Shown piece after piece: positions 46,714 through 60,735 of a stretch of 64,000 nucleotides of DNA. Below the pieces are notes generated by a model. The model was not told the origin of the DNA. It was given only the letters and a program-made list of their open reading frames with translations, and made no database searches. This stretch comes from Anseranas semipalmata (taxonomy: Eukaryota; Chordata; Aves; Anseriformes; Anseranatidae). The stretch covers positions 508,250 to 572,249 of the forward strand of contig VXAA01002999.1 in NCBI GenBank assembly GCA_013399115.1. Direction: 5' to 3'. Position numbers and translations under genes: made by a program. The first letter of the stretch is position 1; each line of letters starts with the position of its first letter.

Positions 46714-49700
46714 GTTTGATTTTGACCTGCTTTGTTCAGGGTTTAGGCCAAAAAAGTGTCCCAGTATACAGCAAGCACAGCTGAGAGCATCGGATTGCAG
46801 CCTTCACAGGCAAAACAGAGCTTCCCTTGCCTCCTGGAAATACACTGGCTTCGCAGTGCCTCCTGTGCTGACATGAAGCACAGCACAGCCCTGGCAGCTG
46901 TCCTAGCAAAGAGGGAAGAGGTCCAGAAAGGCCTGGGATTTCTCCTGGGGAGGATTAATAACACAGAAACCCAAGCAAAGTCCCGTGGACTTTCAAATGC
47001 AGGTGGCCTGGCCAGGAGCCATGGAGGGAACTGGCAAGAGCTTGAGGACGGGGATTCCCCTTGGGGAATGCATTTCCATGGTGGCTCGGAGATCACCTGC
47101 AACCCCTTGTCAGGGTCCAACAGCAGGTCAGGTTTCCACCCCGAGCCAGGAAGGGTGCTGTGCTCTTGTGCCCCATGCACTGGGAAGGTCCCATGGACAG
47201 GAGCGGGGTTGGTACTGCGGGATCTGCTCACCAGAGCTGCTACACAAATCGTCTGCTGCTCTTCCTTGCTACGCTGGAGCTCCTGCGTATGCAGCTGGCA
47301 TTGCTGCTTTCTGCCACAGCCTCACGCTGGCAGCACGCTCAGCCCTTCCTTCACCATTACACCGCCCAAGGATTTACCAGGATTTACCAGAGCTGAGAAC
47401 TCGTACAAAGTCTCTCTGTTCATTAGCCAAAGCCTCACGTCTGATACCTGCAGGCTGGAGAGGCATGGGACAGCTCCAGGACTATCCTGGGACTGGCCGT
47501 AATTCTGGGACCATTGCTCCATCCCTCACGCAGGCACCGATCTCCACATCTACCGGTGCGGAGGGGCTTTGCCACCCCTCTGGGAAGAGCAGATGGCCCC
47601 ACGGAACAGCCCTGCATTTGTGAATGCTCTGGGTTTGGGGCTAAGTGCAAGGCAACGATCCCCTCATGCAAACCAAACCTGGGTTTGGTGCACACCAGGC
47701 AGGGTGAGCCGGCTGCTCTGAGCCCCCAGCCCCAGCAGTTCCCTCTCCCTGGCACCGCGGCTGCTAGCAGCCTGCTGGTCCGCAGCGTGGGCGCAGAGCG
47801 GTTGGGATAGAGATGCCTCCTCTCCAGGCTGGATGCCACGCCGAGGCTGGTGCTGCCAACCTGGGAATTCGGGCACCTGATGGCCAGGGCATGCCACCAC
47901 TCCACACTGCCCCTCCTCAGAAGGACGGGGGGAGAGAATACGATGAAGAAAACACCCACGGGTTGAGATAAGGGCAGGGAGATCGCTCACTAATTACCAT
48001 TACAAAACAGACTTAGAGATTAATATAATTAATTACCTATTGATAACAGACTAGAGCTAGAACTAAAAGCAACTGAAAACACCTTCCTCCCGTCCACCTC
48101 CTCTTCCTCCTCCCCCCGAGCAGCACAGGGGAACGGGGAATGGGGGCTGCGGTCAGTCCCTAACGCTGCGTCTCCTGCTGCCCCTGCTCCACGTGGGGTC
48201 CCTCCCACGGGATGCCGGCCTTCCCGAGCTGGGCCTGCGTGGGCTGCCCACAGGCTGCAGCTCTTCAGGAACTGCTCCCATGTGGGTCCTCGTCATAAAC
48301 GAGATGAGGAATTTTGTTTGGTCTGTCGGAAATAGACTCCATTTTTTGAAGAAAGAACAGAGACAGGCTATCTTCATGTAAAAATATCAACTCAGTAATT
48401 GGAGAAAGATTAATTCAGTGACTGACAACACTCTTGTAAAGAACTTGCTCAGCTAAAATGACAGGGCTTTGCCAACCCAATAAATCTTTAAAGAAATCTT
48501 GACAAATAGTTTTGGCATAGGCAAGTTAGAGATGAAGTAAAAGGCTGAAATTTCAAAGTAAAATCTGCTCTCCCTGTTTCAGTAACATAGCTTAGATCCA
48601 TGCTCCAGCAACAAATAAATTAACCATGTCATGTATAGCAAGAAGTACTGTAGTTAGTTAGACTTAAGGAACAATAATATTTAATGTAAATACTATTTCA
48701 AACAATCTAGTTGCAGGGGTTCTGGCCTAAACTATTGGCCCCTGTGCTTCCCAGCCAGTGGGAAAAGGTCCGACTGGAAAGGTAGCTCCGTCACTGGGTT
48801 ATTGGTTTGGTCCTTCTGCCCCAGTCCTCATTTCTTAGGTTGCAGCAGGAGCTGAGGAAAAGGAGGGGGCTTCCAGCTTCCAGAGCTGCCATTCCTCCGC
48901 CTCTCCCCTGCGCTGAGGATCCAAACCGGCCACCGTGATGCATGTGCACCGAAACACTGGGGCCATGCAAGCAGGAACAGAAGGATTATTTGTAATTGCC
49001 CCCTATCGACAGTGAGCCTACACATATGTGTCAAAACATGCCGAGCTGTAAATAGACCCCATTTTCCAGGAGACTCTTTGGTGCATGAACTAAAGAAGCT
49101 GTTGCCAACCTTAAATGAGGAAGAGCTGGTGGAGCTGTCCCTGTCTTTCCAGAGCTTCCACGGGACATGGTAAAAAGAGGACGCTGCCAGCAAAGTTCCT
49201 AACCAATTGTCTGCTTGTGTTTGCTATAAGATGCCAGACCAGGGAAGGTAAGTAAAGAATGAGAATTCTTAAACTCAAAAAGAAAGCAACTGAGCTGAGC
49301 ATAAATCTTGACTCCCACCCAAGACCTCTGCACATATTACAGTTTATTATAAGCATTTATTACAAAAAGTCTTCACTGGGAGCAAATGATCCCAGTAGAG
49401 TGGTTTAGCACAAGTCAGCTTGTTTTTCCCTTCCTAAAATTCTGGCACATGAAGCATTTTGAATTCATATGGAGCCTCCTACTGCTTCAGGACTTGGGAA
49501 GTCCCAAAGCCAGTCATTCAGAAAATTCCCAAGTCACTGTTTGGAAAAACTTTTGGGTATGTGCGTGATCAAACTGTCTTCTCAGAGCCTAGGCTAAGGC
49601 AGACCGTCTGCCCCAGAGACCTCTTTCCCTCTTTAACTGGACATGACAATTGCACCAGTGAATATCGTCAAAGCTTCAGCTAGGCAGAAAACCAAAAAAT

Positions 49701-52700
49701 TAGGCCAGCCTCCTGCAGGATTTGGAAAAAGAGAACATGTCTTCATTCCAGATTGCTACAAAGCCCGTGGATGTCAAGTTGTCCAAAAAGGAAAGGTCTG
49801 TACAAAATATTGAAGTCTTTCAAAAAAACCCCAAAGCACAAATGTTTCGACACAATCCATTTTTAATGTAACATACAGAAACATCCCAAAAACTGGGTGG
49901 GGAATTGTTTCAGAAAAGGGCAAAACCTTCCAAACTGTTCACTTCCAAAATCTCTCAGATCCCCGTGGATGCGATGTACAGGCCTTTTACCGGAATCCCT
50001 GCAAAATCACCACGGGGCACGCTTGATCATCTGGGAAAAGGCAGATCTGGAACTTCGCTGCCCCAGCCCGACTCCTCCAGGAGCAGACGGGCTGCAGCGA
50101 GAGGGATCTCCTGGTCGGGCCCATCGCCGGGCTGTGCATCCTCCCGCTGCGGGGCCTGCCCCGGCCTCTGATGTCCACTGTTTGGATGGCAGCCCTTGGT
50201 GCCAGCAAGATAAAGAAGCTGCTCACTGTCTCATTCCTATTCTCCCCTAAATAAAGCCTTGCAGGAAAGGGAAGGGATCATTTCATTTCTTAAAGGGCAG
50301 CTGAATCCCCTCTAAATGGTCACATTCTTGTCCTGCTTGCAGAGTGCGGCCGGTGCCAAACTTGGTCACAAAGGCGTATTCACGACTTTTTCCTTCCTAC
50401 ACATTCGGGAGTTGAAAGCCAGTTTGGTACAAACTCTCCGAAATGACTTATTCAGCAGCTGCTCGCCAGCTTCCTGTTCGCAGAGCGGCAGGGCTGGAGC
50501 CAGGGCACGAGCCCGTGCACCGCGCACGCTGCCAGGGGAGACCCTGCTCCGCTGGCGCTCCTTTGGGCAGGGAGCCTGGCGGCCGTCACTGGTGGGCTTG
50601 GTCTGGGCAGGGACCCCATCGCCAGGCTGGCCTTTTTACCTCTGCTTTTGGTTTCATCACCAAATTTGCTCTTTCTTGAGGTTGCTGCTCCCTGGGACAT
50701 GTTCCAGCCGTAACGAGGATCTTTTCGGCAGTAAATAATTCCTGCTGTCTCCAAGGGAATGGAGCAAATACTCAGCCTCAAGCTACTGAGCACTGAGGGC
50801 AGCCAGCTCCTACCCTTGCCAAGAGCCATGGAAGTGATTATCCTCCCTGGGATCAAGAGACTGAATGTCTTGTCTGAAAAACTACAGGAAGACACTGGTG
50901 GAACAGGGACAAAGCTGTCCCTCAGCTCTTAGGCTCATTTACAGCAGGAGATCAGGCAGAACGGACAGGCTTTGCACAAAGTCTCCACTTAACACAATGC
51001 CACCTTTGCACTGGCTCCTTCCTGCTACGCTCTCAGCTCCATCACACTTTGGGGAAGCACAGAAACACCGGGCCATAGGACTGTCCAGGCGCTTTTCAGC
51101 TGTGAGCTGAGCTCCCAGGAGTGGTTTGGGATGGCAGGGTGTCCCTGGTGGGGACATCACTGGTTTACCAAGGAGAAGAAACCCCTAGGTCTGTGCAAGG
51201 GAGGCGAGCAGCTCACGGGAAACCAGCGTCTGCTGGGAGTGGGTCAGCGGTGGCTCCTGCCTGCAGGGGCAGGTGATCAGGATGTTTTCTCAAGGGCAGC
51301 CTTTGGTTATGTGGTTTCTTCACCATCTGTGGCTTCAGCAGGGCTGCCAGCAGCGTGATTTCTCCTCTCAGCCTCCTACACGGCCTTGTGCTGGAAAATG
51401 CCTGTGTGGTGCCTGCGAACCCTGCAGCCACGCGTGCTGCTCAGGTTACAGGAGGGAACCGGGAGCATCTTTGCGTCCACAGACATCTCCAGTAAAATGA
51501 CTTGCCTCATACAAGAGACAACCTTCCCAACGGTGTGCCACCGCCTATGGGAAAGGGTCCTTTTGCTAGCAGATACAGGCATATTTCTTCTCCAGTGTCA
51601 CCATCACTTCAGCTCACTTCTTGTAACTGAGCAAGCTGGCTCCTCGTGGCCACCAGGCTGGCTGTACGAGACCGCAGGATTTCGCTCACGCTCTTTCGCA
51701 GTTGCACAAACCACACTGGAGGCTCAGGCTGTCCTCAGATGGAATTACTTAATCAGCAGCATGCTGATACGCTGACTACAAAAGCTGATATAATGACTGC
51801 ACAGATGATTGTTTGTTGCAGGCCAGTGGTAAATGAGCTCTTCTGTGGTTCCCTGGCAGCAGGGGGACCCTTCCTGTTAGCTGTTTGCTCTTTGAGCTGG
51901 GGTTCTTTGTACACGAAGAAAAGTGGTCACACCTGACCCCGGCTGTGGGCCATAAACATTGCCCCATTGCCCCCAAGAAATTTTGTCTAGAGACCTCTGA
52001 AAGTCAAGCACTTTCTTCTGGTGGTGGGAGAGCCAAGTGTTTGGCACCTTTCTGCATTTAGGATGAAGACCTGGAAAATTTCCCCCAGAACGGGGGTGTG
52101 CAGTTACTGTGGCGCCATAAAAAAGAGGTGACAAGGAGGAATGCTGAGCTTCCTAATGGCCATGGGAAGGTGCCAGAGAGTTTGGCCATGAATCAAACAA
52201 GAGTCTGCAATGAATTTCTAGCTTTCGTAAGTATATCCTGCATATGCACGTGTATGCAATTACATATGGTCAGAGAGCCAGCAGCAGAGCAGTGAACAGA
52301 AAACTCAGTCCTTGATCTAAAAGCCGGAGGAATCATGAGATCTTCACAGCGTAAGTCAGACCGGTGAGCCAAACGATCTCTTTCTGGATTTAAAATCTAT
52401 GACTGTCTCGCACATATGCTAGGGCAGCCCTCAGTAGTGCAAAATCAGCCGAGAGCTGTGTCTGAAGAGCAGGGTCTGGGGAAACAGCTCCATGAAACAC
52501 AAGGAGGGAGGACCCTTGTGGGGCATTTTTGGCAGGGCCAGGGATAGTGGTGCTCCCTGTCCCCCTGCAGACCCACTCACACCTTTCCTTAAAGAGCTCC
52601 CATCCTGGGCACCTGCCCCCAGTGCGCTCCTGAGATAAGGATTAGAAGTGCCTCTGGCAGGAGGAGCAATCGCTGCCAACGGTGGATTAGGGCAGGAATG

Positions 52701-55700
52701 TGGAGGGATTTGACAGCTCGGACGCCAGAGACGAAGGACACGGGCACAGCAGGCATGGAGCCGAGGCAAGTGGGTGCTCACGTCTCTCAGGCACAGCACG
52801 CAGATGGCACCAGTGAGACCTGAGCTCTTCCTGGCCAGCCTCCATCCAACATCTCCATTTCTTTTCCTTGAGGGTCACCACTCACACCAGCCTTTCCAGG
52901 ACCATCTCCAGGAGAGAGCAGAAGAGAGGGAAGCTGGATCTCCCTTGGCTGAGCTGTTTGTGCTCAGCTCCCTCCCGCAGCTGCCTGGCTCTGAGCCACC
53001 CAGGCCTGGGATATGGGAGCCATTACAGCCCTGCTAGGTTGCAAAGTGTGGGTCTCTGCTTGCTGGAAACGGGCCTATCCCCACCACCATCCTTTCTGTG
53101 CAATTGCCAAGGAGAACACAACACAAATGTTTTTGTGCCATTCCGTGTTATGGGCAGGGGCTGCTGGCTGATTCTAATGGGTATTGATATACATTGGATA
53201 TATGATTCCAAATGGATATTTCCAAGGAAAAATGCTTCTGTTTCCAAAGGAAACAACGTAAATTCTCAGCGATCCCCGGATCAGAAACAAACACTTAAAC
53301 TCCTCCCGAAGCGTTTGAAGGACAGGAGTGCCCGGCACGGCGTTGGGTGCAGGAGACCCTCCGTACCGGGGAGCAGGAAGACGGAGAGAACGCGACGCCT
53401 GGTGCTGCCAGCTCGGGCTCAGCGATCACAAAGTCCCATACATTTCTGTGGCACGCAATCACACCGGTGGAGCCAGCTCCTTTGGCACACAGTAGGTGAG
53501 CGCTGTTGAAAGCGAGGCCACTTTGCCATAGTATGTTTTATGTTCTTACAGCTACTGATTCAGCTAAAAGGATGTTCCGCCCTGGGGCTGGGCAATTACA
53601 GATGTAGCAGCTAGAGTTATACGTCCATAAATGTCTTTGCAGTAACCTTTCTCACTGCATCTGGGAAGAGCCCGAACAGGAAATCTCAGGTAGAAATGGG
53701 AAACAAAACCTCGTAATTTGAGTCATCAATCATATGGTAAAGTTAGGAGAGGAGTTAGCCTTAGTACAAAGGAGCTTGTCTCTGGCAGGGCTTCTAGAAA
53801 TAGAAGCAGCAATTTCTTCTAGTTTCCTGGAAATCTTACATTTGAGCTTGCTGTTAATTATCCTGCTGGAAAAGGAATAAAATCTGACCTACTTTTGAGC
53901 AAAAGAGCCATTAGAATCAGACTCCCAAAATAGGCCTGGGCATAGATGCTTCCTTGGTGCCCACTGAAGCTGGTTGTTTGATGCAATGAGATCATGTTTC
54001 TGTGGAAGAATTTCAAAGAAAGAGTTTCTGTAACTGGAGCTACAAATAAAATTATCTGCCTTGTTGTCTGGGGCTAGAGTCCATCTTAATGTTGAAAGGC
54101 AGTTGTGTTTTCTGTCTAGAACTTGAGTTTTGTCATAATTTTTTAAAAAAGCATAACCCTGGTAACCAAACAGATGGGAAGCCACTGCTCACAGTGAGGT
54201 CAGACCCTGCAATCAGCCCTCACAAACAGTTGTGTTGCTGGCCTTTTGAAAACATCTCTGTTCAGATGTGCGATTGGGAATTTGCCAAGCCGCTTCAGAT
54301 ATTTCCCCAGAGGTCCAGATGGTACCAGAAGACATGGAAAACAAAATATGTCATTCTTAAGTAAGATTACTGACACTCTGCCTTGCTGTAAAATACTCTC
54401 ATTGTATTACTGTATGTTGAGTGCATGACCCTTGGGCTTATAGTCATTTGCAAACAGAGGGCGTTGTACTAAGCAGGAGGGATTTGTGCGGGGTTGTCTG
54501 TGTCCACGGGGTTGAACGCAGCCCAGCGCGCCAGGTACCCAGGCAGTCCTGTCCTGCTGCAGGAGGTGAGAAGCGCTGTCCAAACCGTCACCATGATTTT
54601 CTTTAGCTGTAACAGCTAAAGCACTGATACAATGAAAATCCAAGAAGCCACATAGCAAAGGGCAAGCCTTGGGAGAGTCCCTCAGAGCCCCTGCCGCAAT
54701 CTCTCCGTAGGGTAATACTGAGAGCTGCCCTGTAAACACAAGTGCTTGAAATCTGCTGGTCGCTTCGGGTGAGGAATTCCAAAGAAGGGGGTTTGGAAAA
54801 AGTTGCCATTCAGCTTCACAATAAGGACCAGATTTTCAAGAATTCCTACGGAAAGGAAATTCCAACACATTTGGAAACTAATTTTGGAAAACAAATATTT
54901 CCATCCGTTTGGGGAGGGAGGCAATAAATGCCCCCACAGACCACTATCCCCAGCATGGCTCTGAGCACCACAGGCTTCACGATGCACCCGGAGGACAAGG
55001 GGTCCCGGCCAGCTGAGGACACCTCGCAGTGCCCTGGGGAGTACAAGGAGGAGACGGCCCATCAGCCCCGGGACAAATTCCCATTGACTTGGTAGCATCC
55101 GCCTCACATTTTTGTTTGTATATCTCATTTCACAGTCCTGAACAAAAAGATGTAACAAGACCCAGCTCTGGAGAGCGCTTGCACAGTGCGTCTGGGCAAA
55201 GCCACAGTAAGCCTGGCTTGGCAAGCTTCAAGAGGAAAAGCGAAGCTACTCCCCAGCCCCTCCATCCTCTCCAACAAAACGTCCCAGAGCCAAGTTCTCA
55301 GGATCCAGCAGGACTTCAGGAGCCACGCATGGAGCAGGGGGGTGCCCAGCAGCCCCTCCAGGCCTCTCAGAGCCCATCGCCTGCAGCGGGAGGAGCAGGC
55401 CCCCGGCTGCCTCAGAGCGGCACAGGCGGGGCCTGGCTCACCTCGCCCCGCGGCCTGGGGCAGGGACGCCGGGCAGCTACAGGCCGCTGCCGGGCCTCAC
55501 CCCTCGTGCCCCGCTGCTACCCCCAGGAATGCCCCACGGGATAACGACAGCCCCGTGGAATCTCACTGCCTGCCACATTGCTGCACGCTGCTGCTTGCGA
55601 AATACTATTTCTGGCATCATCGCCATCCTAAAACCCAAACCGGAGTATGCCCAGTTCACAGAAATTCCAGCGACTGATGAGACGGGATTTTTCTCACACA

Positions 55701-58700
55701 CCCACACAGTAACTTAGAAAATGAAAAGCTAAATATGAACGTAGAAGCTATTGGTAGGGGTTACTTAAGCCTGGACACCTGGAGAAGCTGCTTTGTCCTG
55801 AGACACGAAGTGCTCTCAGTACTTTTCCTCGGGAGTTTGCTCCTGAGGGAAGCCTCTCCCCAGGTGCTGCAGGTCCAGTCTGACCCCCGTGGTGGGAAGG
55901 ATCTGTCACTCAGCCGAAACGTCTCTGCCGTGTCGAGAGGGGAACAGCTCATTGGGAAAGTGAAGAATCGGACTTTCTCCGGGGATTATTCTAATTAGGC
56001 AGTGGCTATTTTTAACCCATATCATATGTTTGAAATACAACTTTAAAACCACACTGGAGCAGCCAAGTTAAATACTGTAATAACCTTGAAAATCGGTTTA
56101 GTGAATTTAATGGCTAACAATAACATTTCTAGCAATACCGCTAAACCAGAGGGACTAACTGCCATGCTTCTTGGCACAAGCTGGACACCAGGAGACTCAG
56201 GAAAGAATCTGCAACACCCGACAGAAGCTCATGACTGCCTGAGTCTGTTTAGCAGCAGCACTGTCATTAGCCACTGCGAGTGATGGGTGGCTGAAGTCGC
56301 TCAGATACACGCTGTCAAATCCTAGAAACAAATTATATTTACAGCAGCTTCTATATTCATGAATATCACTACAGTAGGTCTCATAAATTATCCAGCAAAC
56401 CGGTGATTATGGCTAACGGGAAGGAGGCCAGTGGCTTAGTGCCCAGAGTAGCATGGGAATCCTGGGCTCCTTCTCAACTTGCTCTGGGACCAGGAAGGAG
56501 CAGCGCTGAGCCCTCCCTGACCACAGTCCCACCGTGCCATGATGTTGAGCTGCTCAGCGAGCCCAGGAGAGCTGTGGGCCTGCAACCATACAAATTTATT
56601 TTTCCTGGGCTATGTAGTAGGACCCTGTACCAGGACCCCGCTGCCTGAGCTACATACACTCAGAAGTTGAGGTTTGGCAAAAGCTCTGGGAGAAAAAAAT
56701 CCATTCTTGTTCCTGAAATAGCACACTTCTTGTATAGCAGCCTAATCTGGCAGACCTTCAGTTACATGAGCACAGATCTGGAAGGATCAGGGTTAAATTT
56801 AGCTCCAAATATTTGCAGAATTTGAGCTTATTTTATAGCTGTACAATTCCTGCTTGCTTTAAAACCTTCATGCTGCCCCCCAGGGGCCTTACACTGCACC
56901 CCACCCTGCCCCTTTTCACATGGGGGCCTGGTCCTCCCCAGGGGTACAGAGATGCTCATCCACTGCGGCCAGCTGAGTGACGAAGCCACGCCAGCTGAAG
57001 ACCTGCACCCAGCCCTGCTGGTAGATGGATGGCCTGGACAAAGCTGCAGTTGTGTGCCCGCTCTGCTCCCCCAGGGCACCCGGTGTTTCCAGCACAGCAT
57101 GGGGAGAGAGGCTCCTTTCCCAGGCCGGGTGTAGGCAGAGGCTGCTGGGGTGGCTCCTCTCTGGCCCACACCTCCCACAGCAGGAGACGGTTCAGGTCCT
57201 GGTTCCCTGTGGTGCTGGTGTCTCTGCAGGCCTGCTCAGTACTGTCGTCCTCGGACACCCTGCCTTTGTCAGCCCTTACCCACGTGTGTCTCTCTCGGCA
57301 ATCCTACAGGGCAACAACTGGACCCAGTTTAAGCCACCAGCTGGAGACTTAGCTCCCAAACTCAGCTGCAGCAGTGGCTTTGTTCTGATAAATTCTGTAA
57401 GATGGTCCAGGCCAAAGCAACAGGGCACACTTATTTCCTGCACCTGGCTCTCCCCAGGGCTCCGTTGTGGGGATTGCAGAAAGCCCCTGGAGATGCACAG
57501 CTGGACAAGCCCAAAGCAGTCGGCTCCCAGGGCCCCATGCATCTCACCGGGGTGAGGACTGTAAATTTGCTTCACCTTGAGCACAGCCATCTGCAGAAAA
57601 CTGGTATTTAAGCTTTGCTTTTTTTTTTTTTTTTGTCCAGACAAGTCTTTCAAGGAGCATGACAGGTTTTGATCTCAGGGCTGTAGGAGAGGTGATTGCA
57701 CAGCTGTTTGGCCTGTGGTGCGCATTTTCCATACACCTCTTAGAAAATATCTGCGAGCTAATCCAAGAAGCACACCTGGAATGTCCCCTTCCCCATCCCT
57801 GGCCTGCCGTGTGCACGGCTCATACGGGCTCTCTGACACGAAGGGATTTTCCCACACACATCACAATGAGGGTCAAGCAATTTTGACAGCACTGGGATGG
57901 TTAAAGACAAAATTTGGAGTTTTCATGGTTTTTTTGGTTTGTTTTGTTTTGCTTAGTGTCTGTGGTCTGCAAACGCAGTGCCACTTCAGTATCTGTCGTG
58001 AGCATTGGAAACATGGATCCTGGGGGCACCACCTGCACTCCAGGGACAGCTGGGTACGATGCTGCTCAGCCAGTTTCTTCAGTCCCCCAGGTTTTTGGCT
58101 ACTGTAGCCCACTAGGCCAGCCTCAGAGGCTCATTCCTCTCTTGCTGTGGAACATCTCCATAGCCCAGGTCTGTGGCTGCAATCCCATGTTGCTGGTCCC
58201 ACTCCTGCCCCTCTGCTGGTGTCCTTCCCTTTCCCCATAGCCCTGAAACCACCTCGACCTTCCTTCCAGTGGTCCCCAAAATAATTTGCGTTCTCTCCAT
58301 TTCTAAAGGCCACCCATTTGCAAGTACAGTTTCTCCTGGCAGCAGAGAGCCAGGTGCCAAAGTAGGGGGTGAAGCCAGACCCTGAGAGCACCTCGCCATG
58401 CTATGGGAGGTGATCCCTCTGGAACCATGGGAGTGTGCTGACGTGGGAGCTCAGCTTCGCTTGTTCCTCAAGGCACCAAATCCCGGGTATATACGTTATC
58501 CCAAAATAGTAGGACCAGCCATGTGCACAGCCTTCTCCTGGGAAAGGGCAGACATACAGCATGCTGCAGGGTGACAGGGCACGACAGAGGAGTTACTCAC
58601 AGAAGCATTTCCTTTCTCATGATCACTTAGTTTATCTTTGATTAGAAGAGATTTTTTTTTTCTTTTTAACTTTAACTAGTCAGCCTGAGAAAATAGCATG

Positions 58701-60519
58701 GCAATGCTTCTAACTGTCCAGCTAACTGCTTCGCTGAAAGCATTTTGAGGGCTCATCTAACCCACAGAAATTGCTCCAGAGAGACAGCACTGACTCCAAA
58801 AATGGATTCTATATTTAATTTCTAACCCTCTTAGCTGAAAAAAATAAATTCAATTCCAACAGGAACTGACTTGTGATGAATTTAGTGATGCCTGTGTGAG
58901 ATGAGTAAACAGCACGTGTAAATAACACCTTAGCTATTCGGCTGTAGGTCACTGTAGCAAACACATCAAGCTATTCTGCCTCCCCTACAAACTTGTCATC
59001 ACACACACCATTCCAGCTGGCTAATCCTCAGCCTTTCTTTTCCTCCAGTTTGAACCTGACATCTGGAGAAGTGATGTTGTAGAAATGCTACACATCAGCA
59101 GGCCAAATATCGGATGTGCTGTGGAAATTAAAAAGTAGCGACAGAACAAAATGAAGGCACTTTCGGATGCCAGTCAATAAGTGATGTAGCTCCTGTCAGT
59201 GGTTTCCTAGCGAAACAACAGACAAGCAACCTTGTTATACCGAGGTCCCCCCAGGCAAGATGTGGGGCATGTGCTCAGACAGCTTCTGAAATAAGGCGCT
59301 CTCTGCAACCTGACTCCCCCGGTTAGTCAACATCTCTCCGCTGCCCCTCTCTGCTCTCCACTCCCACATGCTCGGTAAGCAGCCCCGGTCCTCTCCCATC
59401 TTTCCATCCTTCGCAGCCATTTCTGCCAAGACAAAAGCACCTCTGAAATCAGAGGTCACCTCCTTCTTCCATGGTGATTTTGGGGCTTAAAGGGCTCAGC
59501 GCACGCCTCTGCATGGAGGTAGATCCTGATGCCACCAGAAGAACATGGTCCCACCATCCCTGGCTGTGGGTCTGCAAGCAGCTCCGCCTGCTGCTGGGCG
59601 GCGTGGCAGAACAACTCTGAGCCAGGGCATGCGACTGGGCTGCAAACCCAGGGGAATTAGGGGAATTAGGCAGGGTAACGCGCCTCTGGAGCCTGTGGTT
59701 TGGTATCTCGGTCTGCACAGCAGCAGCACAGTGCAGAAAGCAAGGCATGGTGGTGACCTCTCTTGTTCCCTGTGCTCGGTGAGGGAAAGCCCCTCTACAT
59801 CCTAAATAAAGTCATGTAACAGTGAAACAAAGTTAGGAATGCCGAGTCAGCAAAAGATGTGTGCCCCTTTCTCTGAAAGGAGAGACCCAAATCACCTTTC
59901 CCCAAAGGATATTCACCTGGTCCACACAGGTGTGTTATCACCCCTCAGTACCACTATTTAAGCGCTTGTGTAATCCAACCCCCAGAAGCAGTGCTTTGGC
60001 TGGGTTTGTTAGTGCTTGGTGCTTAAGGAGAACCTAATGGGGGCAAAAGGCCTACAAGAAGATGCTGCAACATGTAAGTCCCTTTTGCGATTCTGACTTT
60101 CCTCACCCTGTCTAGATTTAGACTCGTAAAGCACAGAAATATTGATTGGAAGTGACCTTTTAGGAGTCTAGCTGAGCCTCTTGCAAGAGCAGGACAGCCG
60201 CCAACATTAACCTGTGGTTTTGCCCAGTCTTAAAACCTTCCAAGGGTGGGGAAAAAAGCTTATTCCCATGTCCAACCTGAACCGAATGCTGTTAGGCAGG
60301 TGCTGTCCTTCTAAATATTGTGCCAAAGGCTGTATCTTTGATCAGTGGTTAGTTGCAGAACATCCTGCTGCAAGTGATGGGAGCACAAGCTTCTGGCCTT
60401 CAGCTTAAACCAAGGCAATGCATGGGCACTGTTTGAGAGCCACTGCTCAGAGCTGGTGCTGCGGGCAAAGAGGATTATAGAGGGGCATGGAGGATGGAGG
60501 CTTCGTCTGTGGGTCTCTC

Positions 60520-60735
60520 ATACAATCATGGAATGGCTGAGGTTGGAAGGGACCTCTGGAGGTCAGCTGGTCCAGCCTCCTGCTCTGAGCAGGGCAGGCT
60601 GTGAAGCTGGAGCAAGTTCAGCAAGGCCTCATCCAGCTGGATTTTGAAAATCTCCAAAGATGGAGGTCCCATCGCCTCTCACAGTACTGTCCCAGGGCTG
60701 CACCACTGCTGTGGTACCTCTCGTACTGGTTGGCA
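60520..60735 (-). mobile_element. CR1 LINE fragment, 3' end
   Basis: The plus strand shows ATCATGGAATGGCTGAGGTT, GGAAGGGACCTCTGGAGGTC and GGTCCAGCCTCCTGCTCTGA, then GAGGTCCCATCGCCTCTC, CCCAGGGCTGC and GGTACCTCTC. This is the reverse complement of a CR1 3' end. The copy is about 215 bp, truncated and diverged. Confidence 0.85.

Larger units (their letters stand above)
45164..60519. other. Gene-free interval with no recognised exon
   Basis: About 15 kb without a recognised protein-coding exon or structural RNA. The next genes expected from synteny, MPG and NPRL3, show no trace of their conserved blocks in any frame. An AT-rich patch lies at about 47990-48070 and 48380-48720. The longest frame (46756-47502, 248 codons) has no recognisable domain. 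Small tandem repeats occur at 46051-46080, 47370-47392 and 59650-59669. Diverged repeats may be present that I could not name. Confidence 0.5.

Noticed and set aside
46756..47502. Plus-strand open frame of 248 codons
   Set aside because: No domain, no splice context pointing to a gene, and an amino-acid composition typical of random sequence. Only a protein search hit or conserved reading frame would revive it.
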